Source: Mycobacterium sp. MS1601 (lineage in GTDB: Bacteria; Actinomycetota; Actinomycetes; Mycobacteriales; Mycobacteriaceae). From it: a stretch of DNA of 64,000 nucleotides. The notes beneath the pieces were generated by a model. The model did not search any database. It was not told the DNA's origin and saw nothing but the letters and a program-made list of their open reading frames with translations. This document shows, one piece after another, positions 1 through 10,014 of this stretch. A program made the position numbers and the translations under genes. Within the stretch, counting starts at the first letter, position 1; each line of letters begins with the position of its first letter. The DNA lies in assembly GCF_001984215.1 (NCBI RefSeq), contig NZ_CP019420.1:5704001-5768000 (forward strand), in the 5' to 3' direction.

Positions 1-620
1 ACGATCGCGGTGTCGACGTACCGGGCCAGGATGTCCAGGGCGTCGTCGACCGTTTCGGCGCGGGTGTACCCGAGCGCCTCGACATCGTTGACGATGACGA
101 CGTCGACATCGCGGAGGCGATCGAGCAGGCGTTGCGACCATTCACCGGAGGCGTCCCAACCAACCCCGCCGACCAGGGTGGTTCCGTTGCGCCGGAGGTC
201 AACGGCCCAGCCGGGCAGGTCTCCGGCCAAGCCCAGATGTGCGACCCGGCAGGGGCGGTCTGCGGGCCATTCCGGTAGGTCGCCGTCGGCTTGGTAGGTG
301 ACGAAGGCACGGTCGTGGCCGTCGGTGATGGCAACCGAAATGGAGATCTGATGGCCGGGACGAGTTGCGGTGGCGCTCAGGTCGAGGCCGCATTCGTCAT
401 GCAGGCTGCGCTGGACGATGGAGCCGATGGGGTCGTCACCGAACTCGCTGAGCAGTGCGGTGTCAGCACCAAGGCGGGCGGCCGCGACGGCTCGGTTGGC
501 CGCGCCGCCGGGGGAGATCGTGAAACCGTCGGCCAGCACCTCGGCCCCGGGAGCGGGGGCGTGGACACCGGTGAAGATCAGGTCGCTGTAGATGCGCCCG
601 ACCACCAGGACGTCTGTCAA
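1..620 (-). CDS. PfkB/ribokinase-family carbohydrate kinase (C-terminus outside window)
   Basis: The protein begins with a TTG codon at 620-618, placed nine bases after a strong AGGAGG, and reads (M)TDVLVVGRIYSDLIFTG, followed by the PfkB sugar-binding glycine motif (SPGGAANRAVAAARLGA) and GDDPIG. These are N-terminal hallmarks of PfkB sugar kinases, which phosphorylate a sugar or sugar phosphate with ATP in the cytoplasm. About 206 codons are present; the DTxGAGD ATP/anion-hole motif lies beyond the window edge. It is divergent from a DeoR regulator and a glycosidase/NagB operon, so it probably acts on the same sugar. The exact substrate cannot be read from this part. Confidence 0.85.
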   Translation of the reverse strand, partial: MTDVLVVGRIYSDLIFTGVHAPAPGAEVLADGFTISPGGAANRAVAAARLGADTALLSEFGDDPIGSIVQRSLHDECGLDLSATATRPGHQISISVAITDGHDRAFVTYQADGDLPEWPADRPCRVAHLGLAGDLPGWAVDLRRNGTTLVGGVGWDASGEWSQRLLDRLRDVDVVIVNDVEALGYTRAETVDDALDILARYVDTAI

Positions 621-795
621 ACTCGCTCACCTCCTATCAAAGTTGACTGAGTTTGATCGTTTGATGAGTGCAACTCTGGAGCCCATGGATGTCAATCATG
701 TTTCATCAGGGTCACTCGCGGGTTATTTTGAGGAAATTCGTCAGAAGTAGTCAGAGTCATGCAAAGTCGAGCAAGTTCGGTATACGATCGACGGC
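621..795. promoter_or_regulatory. Divergent promoter region of PfkB kinase and DeoR operon
   Basis: This 175-bp spacer holds both promoters. TTTGAT occurs twice 8 bp apart (652-657 and 660-665) and GTCAGA twice 10 bp apart (740-745 and 750-755). Short direct repeats are plausible DeoR binding half-sites, but this is inference from position only. Confidence 0.4.
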
Positions 796-1572
796 ATGTT
801 CTTCGCCGAGCGTCACGAACGGATCCTGGCCGCACTCGCCGGTGGTGGTCAGACCGTCGGCAACCTTGCCGAATCCCTGGGCGTCAGTGAGTCGACCATT
901 CGCCGCGACTTGGACATCCTCGCCAGGGCAGGCCGTCTGGAGCGGATGTATGGCGGCGCCATCCTCACCACCGGCAGTCGAGCCAACATCACCGACTCCG
1001 GCGTGATCGAAGACCCGCTGCGAACCGATGCGTCTCCTGACGCCGATCTGCGACAGCGGATGGCCCATCAAGCTGCGGAACTGGTGTCCGACGGCGAGGT
1101 CGTGGTGCTCGATATCGGATCCACCACACCGTTGGTGGCCCGCGCGCTTCGGGGCCGCCCGGTTACCGTCATCACCTCGAACCTGGCGGTTTTTGATGAG
1201 CTCCGCGACGATGACGCCGTCGAACTGGTGCTGCTGGGCGGGGTGTTGCGGCGTAACTACCAGTCGTTGGTCGGTCCGCTGGCCGAGCAGGTCATCGGCC
1301 AACTCAGCGCCGACACCATGTTCCTGAGCTGCACCGGTGTCCGCGGGGGACGAGTGGTGGACAACATGGCGGTGGAAGCGCCGATCAAGCAAGCGCTGAT
1401 CGCGGCGTCACAACGCATTGTGCTGCTGGCCAGCGAACTCAAATTCCCCGGGACCGGCGCCATGCGCCTGTGCGCCCTCGACGAAGTAGACGTACTGATC
1501 ACGACACCGGGAGCACCCGCACAAGAACTCGAAAACAGCCGGGAAGCCGGCAGAAAGGTGATCATCGCATGA
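796..1572 (+). CDS. DeoR-family transcriptional regulator
   Basis: This 258-residue protein has the DeoR layout: an N-terminal winged helix-turn-helix (about residues 6-57, recognition helix SESTIRRDLDILAR) and a C-terminal sugar-phosphate sensing domain with DIGSTT at 106-111. DeoR proteins usually repress adjacent sugar-catabolic genes and release DNA on binding a phosphorylated sugar. Its stop overlaps the start of the GH4 gene by 4 bp (ATGA), so it is the first gene of the operon and likely autoregulated together with the divergent kinase. Family assignment is secure; the effector is unknown. Confidence 0.92.
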   Translation: MFFAERHERILAALAGGGQTVGNLAESLGVSESTIRRDLDILARAGRLERMYGGAILTTGSRANITDSGVIEDPLRTDASPDADLRQRMAHQAAELVSDGEVVVLDIGSTTPLVARALRGRPVTVITSNLAVFDELRDDDAVELVLLGGVLRRNYQSLVGPLAEQVIGQLSADTMFLSCTGVRGGRVVDNMAVEAPIKQALIAASQRIVLLASELKFPGTGAMRLCALDEVDVLITTPGAPAQELENSREAGRKVIIA

Positions 1573-2939
1573 AGCTCACTATCCTCGGCGGCGGCGGATT
1601 CCGGACCCCCTACGTGTGGCAGGCGCTCGTCCGCGACCAAGGTTTCCCGCGGGTGACCGAGGTGGCGCTCTATGACGTCGACGAGTCCCGGCTGGCCACG
1701 ATGACGGCGATCCTCGGCCAACTCTCCGAAGGGTTTGCCGATGTGCCGGTGCTGAGCACGCACACCCAACTCGAACCCGCCCTTGCCGGTGCACAATTCG
1801 TCTTCGCCGCAATCCGGGTGGGTGGCGTCGAAGGACGTTGCTGCGACGAGCACGTTGCGCTGGACCTCAACGTCCTCGGCCAGGAGACCACCGGCCCCGG
1901 CGGAATCGCCTACGCGCTGCGCACCGTACCGGTGATGCTGGACATCGCCGACGTGGTGCGCCGTGTCGCACCGGAAGCGTACTTCCTGAACTTCACCAAC
2001 CCCGCCGGCATCATCACCGAGGCGCTGCAGAGCGTGCTCGGCGACCGCGCGCTGGGCATCTGCGACACACCGTCGGGGCTGGGTCGCCGGGTCGCCAAAG
2101 CGCTCGGCCACGACCACACCCGGGTGCAGATGGACTACGTGGGGCTCAATCACCTCGGCTGGATGCGCCGCGTCCTGGTCGGTGGCCGCGACGTGCTCCC
2201 CGAACTCCTCGCCGACGAACCCCGATTGAGTCGGATGGAGGAAGCACTGGTCTTCGGGACCGACTGGATCCGGGAGTTGGGTCTGATCCCCAACGAATAC
2301 CTGTACTACTACTACTTCAACCGCGACGCGGTGCAGCGCATCCTGGAATCCCCCCAGACCCGTGGAGACTTCCTGCTGGAGTCGCAGAGCAGGTTCTTCG
2401 ACGAGGCCGCCGCGGCCGGTCCGAACGCCGCCCGGGTGTGGTCGGCCGCCGTCGACGAGCGCGGTGCCAGCTACATGGCTGAGGCCAAGGGCGGGGTACA
2501 AGGTGCCCCGTCCACCGAGCGCGAGCACGAGGCCGACCCGGCCCACCTCGGTTATGCGGGCGTCGCGCTCGGGGTGATGACCTCGATCGCGCGCAACGAG
2601 AAGGCCACCATGATCCTCAACGTCCGCAACCGCGGCACCGTCGCCGGTCTGCCCGAGGACGCTGTCGTCGAAGTGCCCACCATGGTCGACGCCAACGGAG
2701 TGCACCCGTTGTCGCTGTCCAGTCAGCCAGACCTGCACCAGCTCGGGCTCATGCAGCAGGTCAAGGCGGTCGAGCGGCACGCGATCGCGGCGGCGGTCAG
2801 CGGTTCGCCCGCCGAGGCGCTCAAGGCGTTCGCGCTACATCCGTTGGTGGACTCTGTGACGGTGGCCCGTCAGTTGCTCGACGGCTACACGGCGGCAAAT
2901 CCGGCGATCGCCGCGGTGCTCGGCATGGTTCCTGCATGA
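1569..2939 (+). CDS. GH4 family glycosidase (6-phospho-beta-glucosidase-like)
   Basis: The 456-residue product starts at ATG 1569, which overlaps the DeoR stop. It has the NAD-binding loop GGGGFRTP at residues 7-14 and the GH4 motifs NFTNPAGI (about 140), CDTPSG (about 163, with the metal-binding Cys) and NHLGW (about 193, metal-binding His). GH4 enzymes hydrolyse phosphorylated glycosides by an NAD- and Mn-dependent redox mechanism. Length matches the family. The tight linkage with a NagB-like deaminase (4-bp overlap) suggests an amino-sugar-containing phospho-disaccharide, but the family also includes cellobiose- and arbutin-phosphate hydrolases, so the substrate remains open. Confidence 0.88.
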   Translation: MKLTILGGGGFRTPYVWQALVRDQGFPRVTEVALYDVDESRLATMTAILGQLSEGFADVPVLSTHTQLEPALAGAQFVFAAIRVGGVEGRCCDEHVALDLNVLGQETTGPGGIAYALRTVPVMLDIADVVRRVAPEAYFLNFTNPAGIITEALQSVLGDRALGICDTPSGLGRRVAKALGHDHTRVQMDYVGLNHLGWMRRVLVGGRDVLPELLADEPRLSRMEEALVFGTDWIRELGLIPNEYLYYYYFNRDAVQRILESPQTRGDFLLESQSRFFDEAAAAGPNAARVWSAAVDERGASYMAEAKGGVQGAPSTEREHEADPAHLGYAGVALGVMTSIARNEKATMILNVRNRGTVAGLPEDAVVEVPTMVDANGVHPLSLSSQPDLHQLGLMQQVKAVERHAIAAAVSGSPAEALKAFALHPLVDSVTVARQLLDGYTAANPAIAAVLGMVPA

Positions 2940-3661
2940 CCAGTCCCACCAGGACCATCGACATCGCGCCGGACTCCGCGGCGGTCGGTGAACGGGTTGC
3001 CGCGCGGATCGCTGCTGTCATCGAGGACAAACCGGAGGCAGTGATAGGTGTGGCCACCGGCTCGTCACCGGAACCGGTCTACCTGGCGTTGGCCCGACGT
3101 GTCCGTGCGGGCCTGGATGTGTCCGCGGTCCAGTGGTACGCGCTCGACGAATACCTGGGTCTGCCGGTAGGACATCCCCAGAGTTATCGTTCGGTGCTGC
3201 AGCGAGTGCTCATCGCACCGCTGGGTGCAGATCCGGCGACTCTGCATGTTCCCGAGGGCCCGGTACACGACTACGAGGCCGCTGTCACCGCGGCCGGGGT
3301 CGACATTCAACTTCTCGGCATCGGGGAGAACGGGCACATCGGGTTCAACGAACCGGGCACGTCCTTCGCTGCGATCACGCACCGTGCCACACTCGCCGAC
3401 TCCACCCGCCGCGCGAACGCCCGCTTCTTCAGCTGCCTGGAAGACGTCCCCACCGAATGCCAGACGCAGGGGCTCGCGACGATCATGCGCGCCGCGCGGA
3501 TCGAGTTGGTCGCCATCGGTGGGCGCAAGGCCGCAGCGGTGGCCGCCATGCTGGGTGAGGTCACCGAATCGTGCCCGGCAAGCATCTTGCAGCGGCACCC
3601 GGATGTCCACATCACCCTCGATCCGACCGCCGCCGCGGAGCTGAGCACCGAACGCCGGTGA
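2936..3661 (+). CDS. nagB: Glucosamine-6-phosphate deaminase/isomerase family protein (NagB-like)
   Basis: The 241-residue protein has the NagB signatures: ATGSSP near residue 41 (phosphate loop), ALDEY near 70, and GIGENGHIGFNEPG near 129-142 with the catalytic Asp/His environment. NagB converts glucosamine-6-phosphate to fructose-6-phosphate and ammonia, feeding glycolysis. It overlaps the GH4 stop by 4 bp and the permease start by 4 bp, so all are translationally coupled. The related 6-phosphogluconolactonase family shares the fold, but the FNEPG motif and the LDEY motif favour NagB. Confidence 0.88.
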   Translation: MTSPTRTIDIAPDSAAVGERVAARIAAVIEDKPEAVIGVATGSSPEPVYLALARRVRAGLDVSAVQWYALDEYLGLPVGHPQSYRSVLQRVLIAPLGADPATLHVPEGPVHDYEAAVTAAGVDIQLLGIGENGHIGFNEPGTSFAAITHRATLADSTRRANARFFSCLEDVPTECQTQGLATIMRAARIELVAIGGRKAAAVAAMLGEVTESCPASILQRHPDVHITLDPTAAAELSTERR

Positions 3662-5058
3662 ATTCGACAACCGGTGTTGTGGCCGTCTGGTGTACAGGCA
3701 TTGCGGCGTACACCGTGTCGATCACCAGCCGCACCTCACTGGCCGCGCTGGGGCTGGACACCGCCGGGCACTTCGCAGTCGATCCCGCGACGCTGTCGTT
3801 GTTCGCGGTCCTGCAGCTTGCCGTCTACGGGGTAATGCAGATTCCGGCCGGACTCGCGCTGGACCGGTTCGGGCCACGGGTGGTGCTGACGGTCGGGATG
3901 ACACTGCTGGCCTTCTCGTCGGTGGTACTGGCGTTGGCGCCCAACGTTGCCGTTGGCATCGCAGCGCGGGTGGTACTCGGCGCCGGTGACGCGATGATCT
4001 TCCCCAGCGTGCTGCGAGTCATCGGGATCCGTTTCCCGCGCCGGTTCGCACCGGTCGCGGTGCAGGCCACCGGCCTGCTGGGGCAGTTCGGCCAACTCAT
4101 CAGCGTCATCCCGTTCGCGGCACTGGTGCACGTCGCCGGGTGGGCCAGTGGCTTCTTGGCGCTGGCCGGCACGTCGGCACTGGTGGCGGTACTGGTGTTC
4201 GTCGTGGTGCGCGAGAACCGCCACGAGCGAGTCCAGGCGGTCCCCATGCGAACTCGGCTGTCGCAGGCATGGGCGGCACGCGGAACCCGGCTGGCATTCT
4301 GGACGCACTTCGTCACACCGTTCGCCGGCAATACCTTCGCGGTGCTGTGGGGCTACCCGTTCCTGGTGGGTGGGCTCGGGCTGGCCAGCACAACCGCCCA
4401 GGGGCTGTTCACGGTCTACGTCCTGGTGGGCATCCTGGCCGCGCCGCTCATCGGCGGGTTGTCGGCGCGATGGCCGCACCGGCGAGTGGCTCTGGTCGGC
4501 GTCGTGGTAGCCGTGCAGGTCGCAGCCTGGCTGGCCGTGCTCGGCAGTTCCGGGCCGGCGCCGTTGACGTTGTTGGTGCTGCTTGCGGCCGCCCTGTGTG
4601 TCGGCGGCCCCGGATCGATGGTGGCCTTCGACATCGCTCGCGATCACAATCCGCCATACCGGCTGAGCACCGCAACCGGCATCGTCAACGGAGCCGGTTT
4701 TCTGTCCAGCGTTCTTGTCATCCTGCTCATGGGCTGGGCGTTGCGACTGCAGTCCCATGGCGGTGACGACTACACCCTGGAAGCCTTTCGGTGGGCGGAA
4801 CTGGTGCAGGTGCCGTTCTGGGTGCTCGGTATGGCGATGGTGATCCGAGAAGGGCGACGTACCAGTGCCGCCCGCGCGTCGGAATTGTTAGACGGCGATC
4901 GCGATGGTCGAACACGGCGTCCTCACCCGTTCCGTCAGATTTCGGATCTGAGCCACGGCGTCGGGGCGAGTGCGAATCCCGCGGCGCTCGAGGAGGGGAA
5001 CAACGTCGTGCGCCAAGAGGGTCAACATCGTGACCGAGTCCGGGATGGCCGGCCGTAG
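3658..5058 (+). CDS. MFS transporter
   Basis: Translation probably begins at GTG 3658, which overlaps the nagB stop (GTGA). The product has about twelve hydrophobic segments and the MFS loop motif DRFGPRVVL between TM2 and TM3. As the last gene of the operon it is the likely uptake system for the sugar handled by the GH4 enzyme and NagB. The final roughly 60 residues are charged and non-hydrophobic, and their codons overlap by 171 bp the convergent gene at 4888-5418. The functional protein probably ends near residue 405, and the tail may be a read-through after loss of the original stop. Confidence 0.85.
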   Translation: MNSTTGVVAVWCTGIAAYTVSITSRTSLAALGLDTAGHFAVDPATLSLFAVLQLAVYGVMQIPAGLALDRFGPRVVLTVGMTLLAFSSVVLALAPNVAVGIAARVVLGAGDAMIFPSVLRVIGIRFPRRFAPVAVQATGLLGQFGQLISVIPFAALVHVAGWASGFLALAGTSALVAVLVFVVVRENRHERVQAVPMRTRLSQAWAARGTRLAFWTHFVTPFAGNTFAVLWGYPFLVGGLGLASTTAQGLFTVYVLVGILAAPLIGGLSARWPHRRVALVGVVVAVQVAAWLAVLGSSGPAPLTLLVLLAAALCVGGPGSMVAFDIARDHNPPYRLSTATGIVNGAGFLSSVLVILLMGWALRLQSHGGDDYTLEAFRWAELVQVPFWVLGMAMVIREGRRTSAARASELLDGDRDGRTRRPHPFRQISDLSHGVGASANPAALEEGNNVVRQEGQHRDRVRDGRP

Positions 5059-5418
5059 TGTCACCCCGTCGGCCACCCCTGCGATGCCGATATCTGCGAT
5101 CAACCCCGCCAAGCCGGCCGCGGTGCCGACATAGGTGACGCCATCGGAAATGGTTGACACAGCTTCACTTATCTGCCGCCGGGCAGCTCTGGCGCTCTCG
5201 GCAACATGAACGGTGATATCGAGCATTGCTGACGCCGGTTCTTCGAACTTGGCTCTGAATTCTTGGAGCAGGCGCCGCGACTCGCGCTGGGCCTGTTGTA
5301 AGTCCTTGGCTTGCACGCTGATCGTTTTCGCCGCGACGACGGGATCGGTGAGCTCCAGCACCCCGATGACAAGGCGGGGATGATCAAGAGTGACACGGCA
5401 AGCAAGTGATCTGGACAT
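4888..5418 (-). CDS. Short protein resembling the C-terminal half of NtaA-type luciferase-like monooxygenases
   Basis: ATG 5418 follows AGGAGG at close spacing and opens a 176-residue protein. Its C-terminus (YVGTAAGLAGLIADIG, then GVADGVTL, PDSVTM, VVPLLERRG) lines up with the end of the NtaA-like protein encoded at 6042-7481 (MVGTPEMIADELERW, GVDGVNM, PDSYRDF, VIPVLQERG). The middle also matches the region after its HPVLYQAG-like strand. The N-terminal half of the barrel, which carries most FMN contacts, is absent. It follows the flavin reductase by 46 bp in the same operon. It could be a remnant of a duplicated monooxygenase or a functional accessory subunit; the intact frame and ribosome site favour expression. 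Confidence 0.5.
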   Translation of the reverse strand: MSRSLACRVTLDHPRLVIGVLELTDPVVAAKTISVQAKDLQQAQRESRRLLQEFRAKFEEPASAMLDITVHVAESARAARRQISEAVSTISDGVTYVGTAAGLAGLIADIGIAGVADGVTLRPAIPDSVTMLTLLAHDVVPLLERRGIRTRPDAVAQIRNLTERVRTPCSTIAIAV

Positions 5419-5464
5419 GATCCTCCTGGGAACAGTCGGAGATTCTGACGGACACGGAAGTGAG

Positions 5465-5986
5465 TTATTCGGCAGGGGCGAGAGTGCGCAGTGACGAGCC
5501 GTGCCACACCAGCGGATTGGTGTCGGGGTAGTGGCGCATTCCCGCAACTTGCAGTAGGACGATCGTGTGATCGCCTGCTTGAATCTCGGCATTGAGGTGA
5601 CATTCGAAATGTACTGCGGCGCCGTCGATCAGATGAGCGCCCGATGCTGTGGTGGTGGTCGCGACACCTGCAAACCGATCAGCCACGGTGCGGGAACTCA
5701 ACTGATGTACGACGCCGCGGTGCTTCTCGGCCAGAACGGACACTCCGACACGAGGAGCGAGCCGAAGCTTCGGCCAACTCGTTGATGTGTGCTGCACAGC
5801 GAACATCACCAGTGGCGGCTGCGCCGAAATGCCGACTTGGAAGGAGGATGCCACCACAATTCGTGGCTCTGCGTCGATGATGGCTGATAGCGCGGCGATA
5901 CCGGACGGGAAGTGAGCGAAGGTTTCCCGGAGGTTGACGTCGTCCTGCGTGCAGTCGATCAGATCGAGAAAAGCTGTGTTCGGCAT
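5465..5986 (-). CDS. Flavin reductase (HpaC/NtaB-like)
   Basis: The 173-residue protein shows the flavin reductase-like fold: FAHFPSGIAALSA near the N-terminus, ASSFQVGISAQPPLVMFAVQHTS (written in parts: ASSFQVG, SAQPPLVMF), and a C-terminal HTIVLLQV GMRHY strand. Such proteins reduce FMN or FAD with NAD(P)H and release it to a partner monooxygenase. It lies 55 bp downstream of the NtaA-like gene, giving the usual two-component monooxygenase pair. Start ATG 5986 gives a family-typical length. Confidence 0.88.
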   Translation of the reverse strand: MPNTAFLDLIDCTQDDVNLRETFAHFPSGIAALSAIIDAEPRIVVASSFQVGISAQPPLVMFAVQHTSTSWPKLRLAPRVGVSVLAEKHRGVVHQLSSRTVADRFAGVATTTTASGAHLIDGAAVHFECHLNAEIQAGDHTIVLLQVAGMRHYPDTNPLVWHGSSLRTLAPAE

Positions 5987-6041
5987 CGGTGGCCCATCGA
6001 GTCGAAGTGTGTATTCAGTGGGGGATGGCTCGATGCGGCGC

Positions 6042-7481
6042 CTAGACAGCGGCTTTCGACCAGTTAACGCCTGTGCTGGTGGCGTTCTTCTCGTCGGAGC
6101 GCTCGAAGGCCCCGCGGTAGGACGCGGCCGTGTGGCGGTCAGGCAGTCGAGGACCGATCTCGGGGAAAAGCCGCTCTCGAAGAGTGCCGTCGCTGTACTC
6201 GCGTTGGGCCAGCCCGCGTTCTTGCAGGACCGGGATCACGTGCTCGATGAAGTCTCGGTAGGAGTCTGGGAAGTACTGAGCAATCATGTTGACACCATCG
6301 ACACCGGCGTCCTGCCATCTTTCCAGCTCGTCGGCGATCATCTCCGGGGTGCCAACCATGCGGGTGTTGTAGGACAGGGCGCCCACCAGATCCGACACTT
6401 TGGCCTTCTTGCCGGGATTCGCGTCCTCGAACATGCGGGCATAGCCTTGGACACCGGACGCGTCGGTCTGTTCGATCGGCATGTCGGGATCGAAAGCGCC
6501 CAGATCGATGCCCATGTCACGGCTGATGTGCGCGGCCAGACCGTCATAACTGACCATCTCATCGATCGCCGCCGACTTGCGCCAGGCTTCCTCTTCAGTG
6601 CTACCGACGACAAACGAAAAGCCTTGGATGAACTTGAGATCAGTCGCTCGGCGACCGGCCGCCTCGGCGAGGGCTCGCTGTTCCGCAATGCCCTTGCGGG
6701 CCCCTTCAACCGATGGAAACACCACAAAGGTCCCCTCGGCATGGCGCGCTGCGAAATCACGGCCGGCTTTGGAGGAACCAGCCTGATACAGCACGGGAGT
6801 CCGTTGCGGGGACGGCGAGGTCAGATGAGGTCCGAGCACTTGGTATCGCTGGCCCTCGTGGTAGATGCGATGGATCTTCGATGCATCTGCGTAGACACCG
6901 TTTGCCCGGTCGGCCAAGACAGCGCCGTCGTCCCAGGAACCCTCCCAGAGCTTGTAGACAACCTTCATGTACTCGTCGGCCCACTCGTAACGTGAGTCAT
7001 GCGAGACGATCTCGTCGAACCCGTAGTTCTGTGCCGCATTGTGCGACACACTGGTGACGATGTTCCAGCCGATGCGCCCTTTGCTGAGATGGTCCATGGT
7101 GGCCACTTTGCGTGCGAAGGTGAACGGATGCTCGGCCAGAATCGAACTGGTGAAGGTCAACCCGAGATGTTCGGTCACTCCGATCAGGGCCGAACACAAC
7201 GCGCTGGGGTCGTTGCACGGTATCTGTAGACCTTCCTTGACGTAGGTGTCCCAGCTGCCGTTGTAGGCGGGGTCGATTCCGATCACGTCGGCAAGAAACA
7301 ACGCGTCGAATTTCCCGGCTTCCAAGATCTTGGCCAACTCCACCCACGTGGACAGGTCGTCGAAGTTCATCTGAGTCGTTCTCGGATCCCGCCACAGACC
7401 GTGATAGATGTGCGAGACCACGTTCATCGAGAACGCGTTGAAAATGAGTCTCTTACGGGGAGCTCCTGCATCGTGCGCCAT
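6042..7481 (-). CDS. LLM class flavin-dependent monooxygenase, NtaA/SnaA/DszA family
   Basis: The 479-residue product begins MAHDAGAPRKRLIFNAFSMN after an AAGGAAG ribosome site. It has the family motifs: HGLWRDPR (about 27), LFLADVIG (about 62), GWNIVTS (about 138), NYGF and RYEWADEY (about 152-170), VLYQAGSS in the second half, and PVLQERGL near the C-terminus. NtaA-type enzymes use reduced FMN from a separate reductase to oxidise substrates such as nitrilotriacetate, dibenzothiophene sulfone or dimethyl sulfide. The adjacent reductase supports this. Substrate cannot be predicted here. An AraC regulator lies on the far side of the IS21 element and may originally have been its divergent activator. 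Confidence 0.9.
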   Translation of the reverse strand: MAHDAGAPRKRLIFNAFSMNVVSHIYHGLWRDPRTTQMNFDDLSTWVELAKILEAGKFDALFLADVIGIDPAYNGSWDTYVKEGLQIPCNDPSALCSALIGVTEHLGLTFTSSILAEHPFTFARKVATMDHLSKGRIGWNIVTSVSHNAAQNYGFDEIVSHDSRYEWADEYMKVVYKLWEGSWDDGAVLADRANGVYADASKIHRIYHEGQRYQVLGPHLTSPSPQRTPVLYQAGSSKAGRDFAARHAEGTFVVFPSVEGARKGIAEQRALAEAAGRRATDLKFIQGFSFVVGSTEEEAWRKSAAIDEMVSYDGLAAHISRDMGIDLGAFDPDMPIEQTDASGVQGYARMFEDANPGKKAKVSDLVGALSYNTRMVGTPEMIADELERWQDAGVDGVNMIAQYFPDSYRDFIEHVIPVLQERGLAQREYSDGTLRERLFPEIGPRLPDRHTAASYRGAFERSDEKNATSTGVNWSKAAV

Positions 7482-7723
7482 GGCAGATCTTCCTTCATAC
7501 GTGAGCCATCAATGTTGTGGGCATCGGTCCCAACGGGCGTCCTTCGACCGCGGGCCGAGCCCTTCAGCCACTGCGTCGTGCCTGTCGGCTGGGCCGATAC
7601 GTAAATCGTCCGTGCGTGACCAGAGTCACGCTTGGATCGATGCGACAGGTCTCTTGGACCAGCGCGCCAGATGTACTTTCTCGTTGCCAGGCAGTTCCGC
7701 GGGCGTGAACTGCAGTGTCAGCT

Positions 7724-7766
7724 CCGGTCGAAAAGTGAGCAGGTAGTTCCGGTCGAAAAGTGAGCA
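7724..7766. repeat. IS21 left-end tandem transposase-binding repeats
   Basis: CCGGTCGAAAAGTGAGCA occurs at 7724-7741 and again, identical, at 7749-7766, giving a 25-bp period. The inner copy overlaps the first possible istA start codon (GTG 7760), which suggests transposase binding could repress its own expression. Confidence 0.85.
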
Positions 7767-7786
7767 CTTCACCTTTCGATTGGAGA

Positions 7787-9825
<2,039 letters not shown>

Positions 9826-9828
9826 ACC

Positions 9829-9871
9829 TGCTCACTTTTCGACCGGAGCAGGCTGCTCAGAATTCAACCGG
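9829..9871. repeat. IS21 right-end tandem transposase-binding repeats
   Basis: TGCTCACTTTTCGACCGG at 9829-9846 is the exact complement of the left-end motif. A diverged copy, TGCTCAGAATTCAACCGG, lies at 9854-9871, again with a 25-bp period. Together with the left copies this defines the inverted multi-repeat termini of the element. Confidence 0.85.
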
Positions 9872-10014
9872 AGCCGACACTGCAGGTCACCGGGCCCGCA
9901 CATCCATAAGTCGAAACGCGTGCGGAAAGCCGAACCTTGCGGTAACAATGCGAAACCACGGCGCCAAGAGCGCCTGGAATCGTGTGCGGGGGAGGTTGGC
10001 GGGAGGAGGTTGAG

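Noticed and set aside
1257..2780. 507-residue minus-strand frame over the GH4 gene
   Set aside because: Shadow of the well-supported GH4 gene; no recognisable domains.
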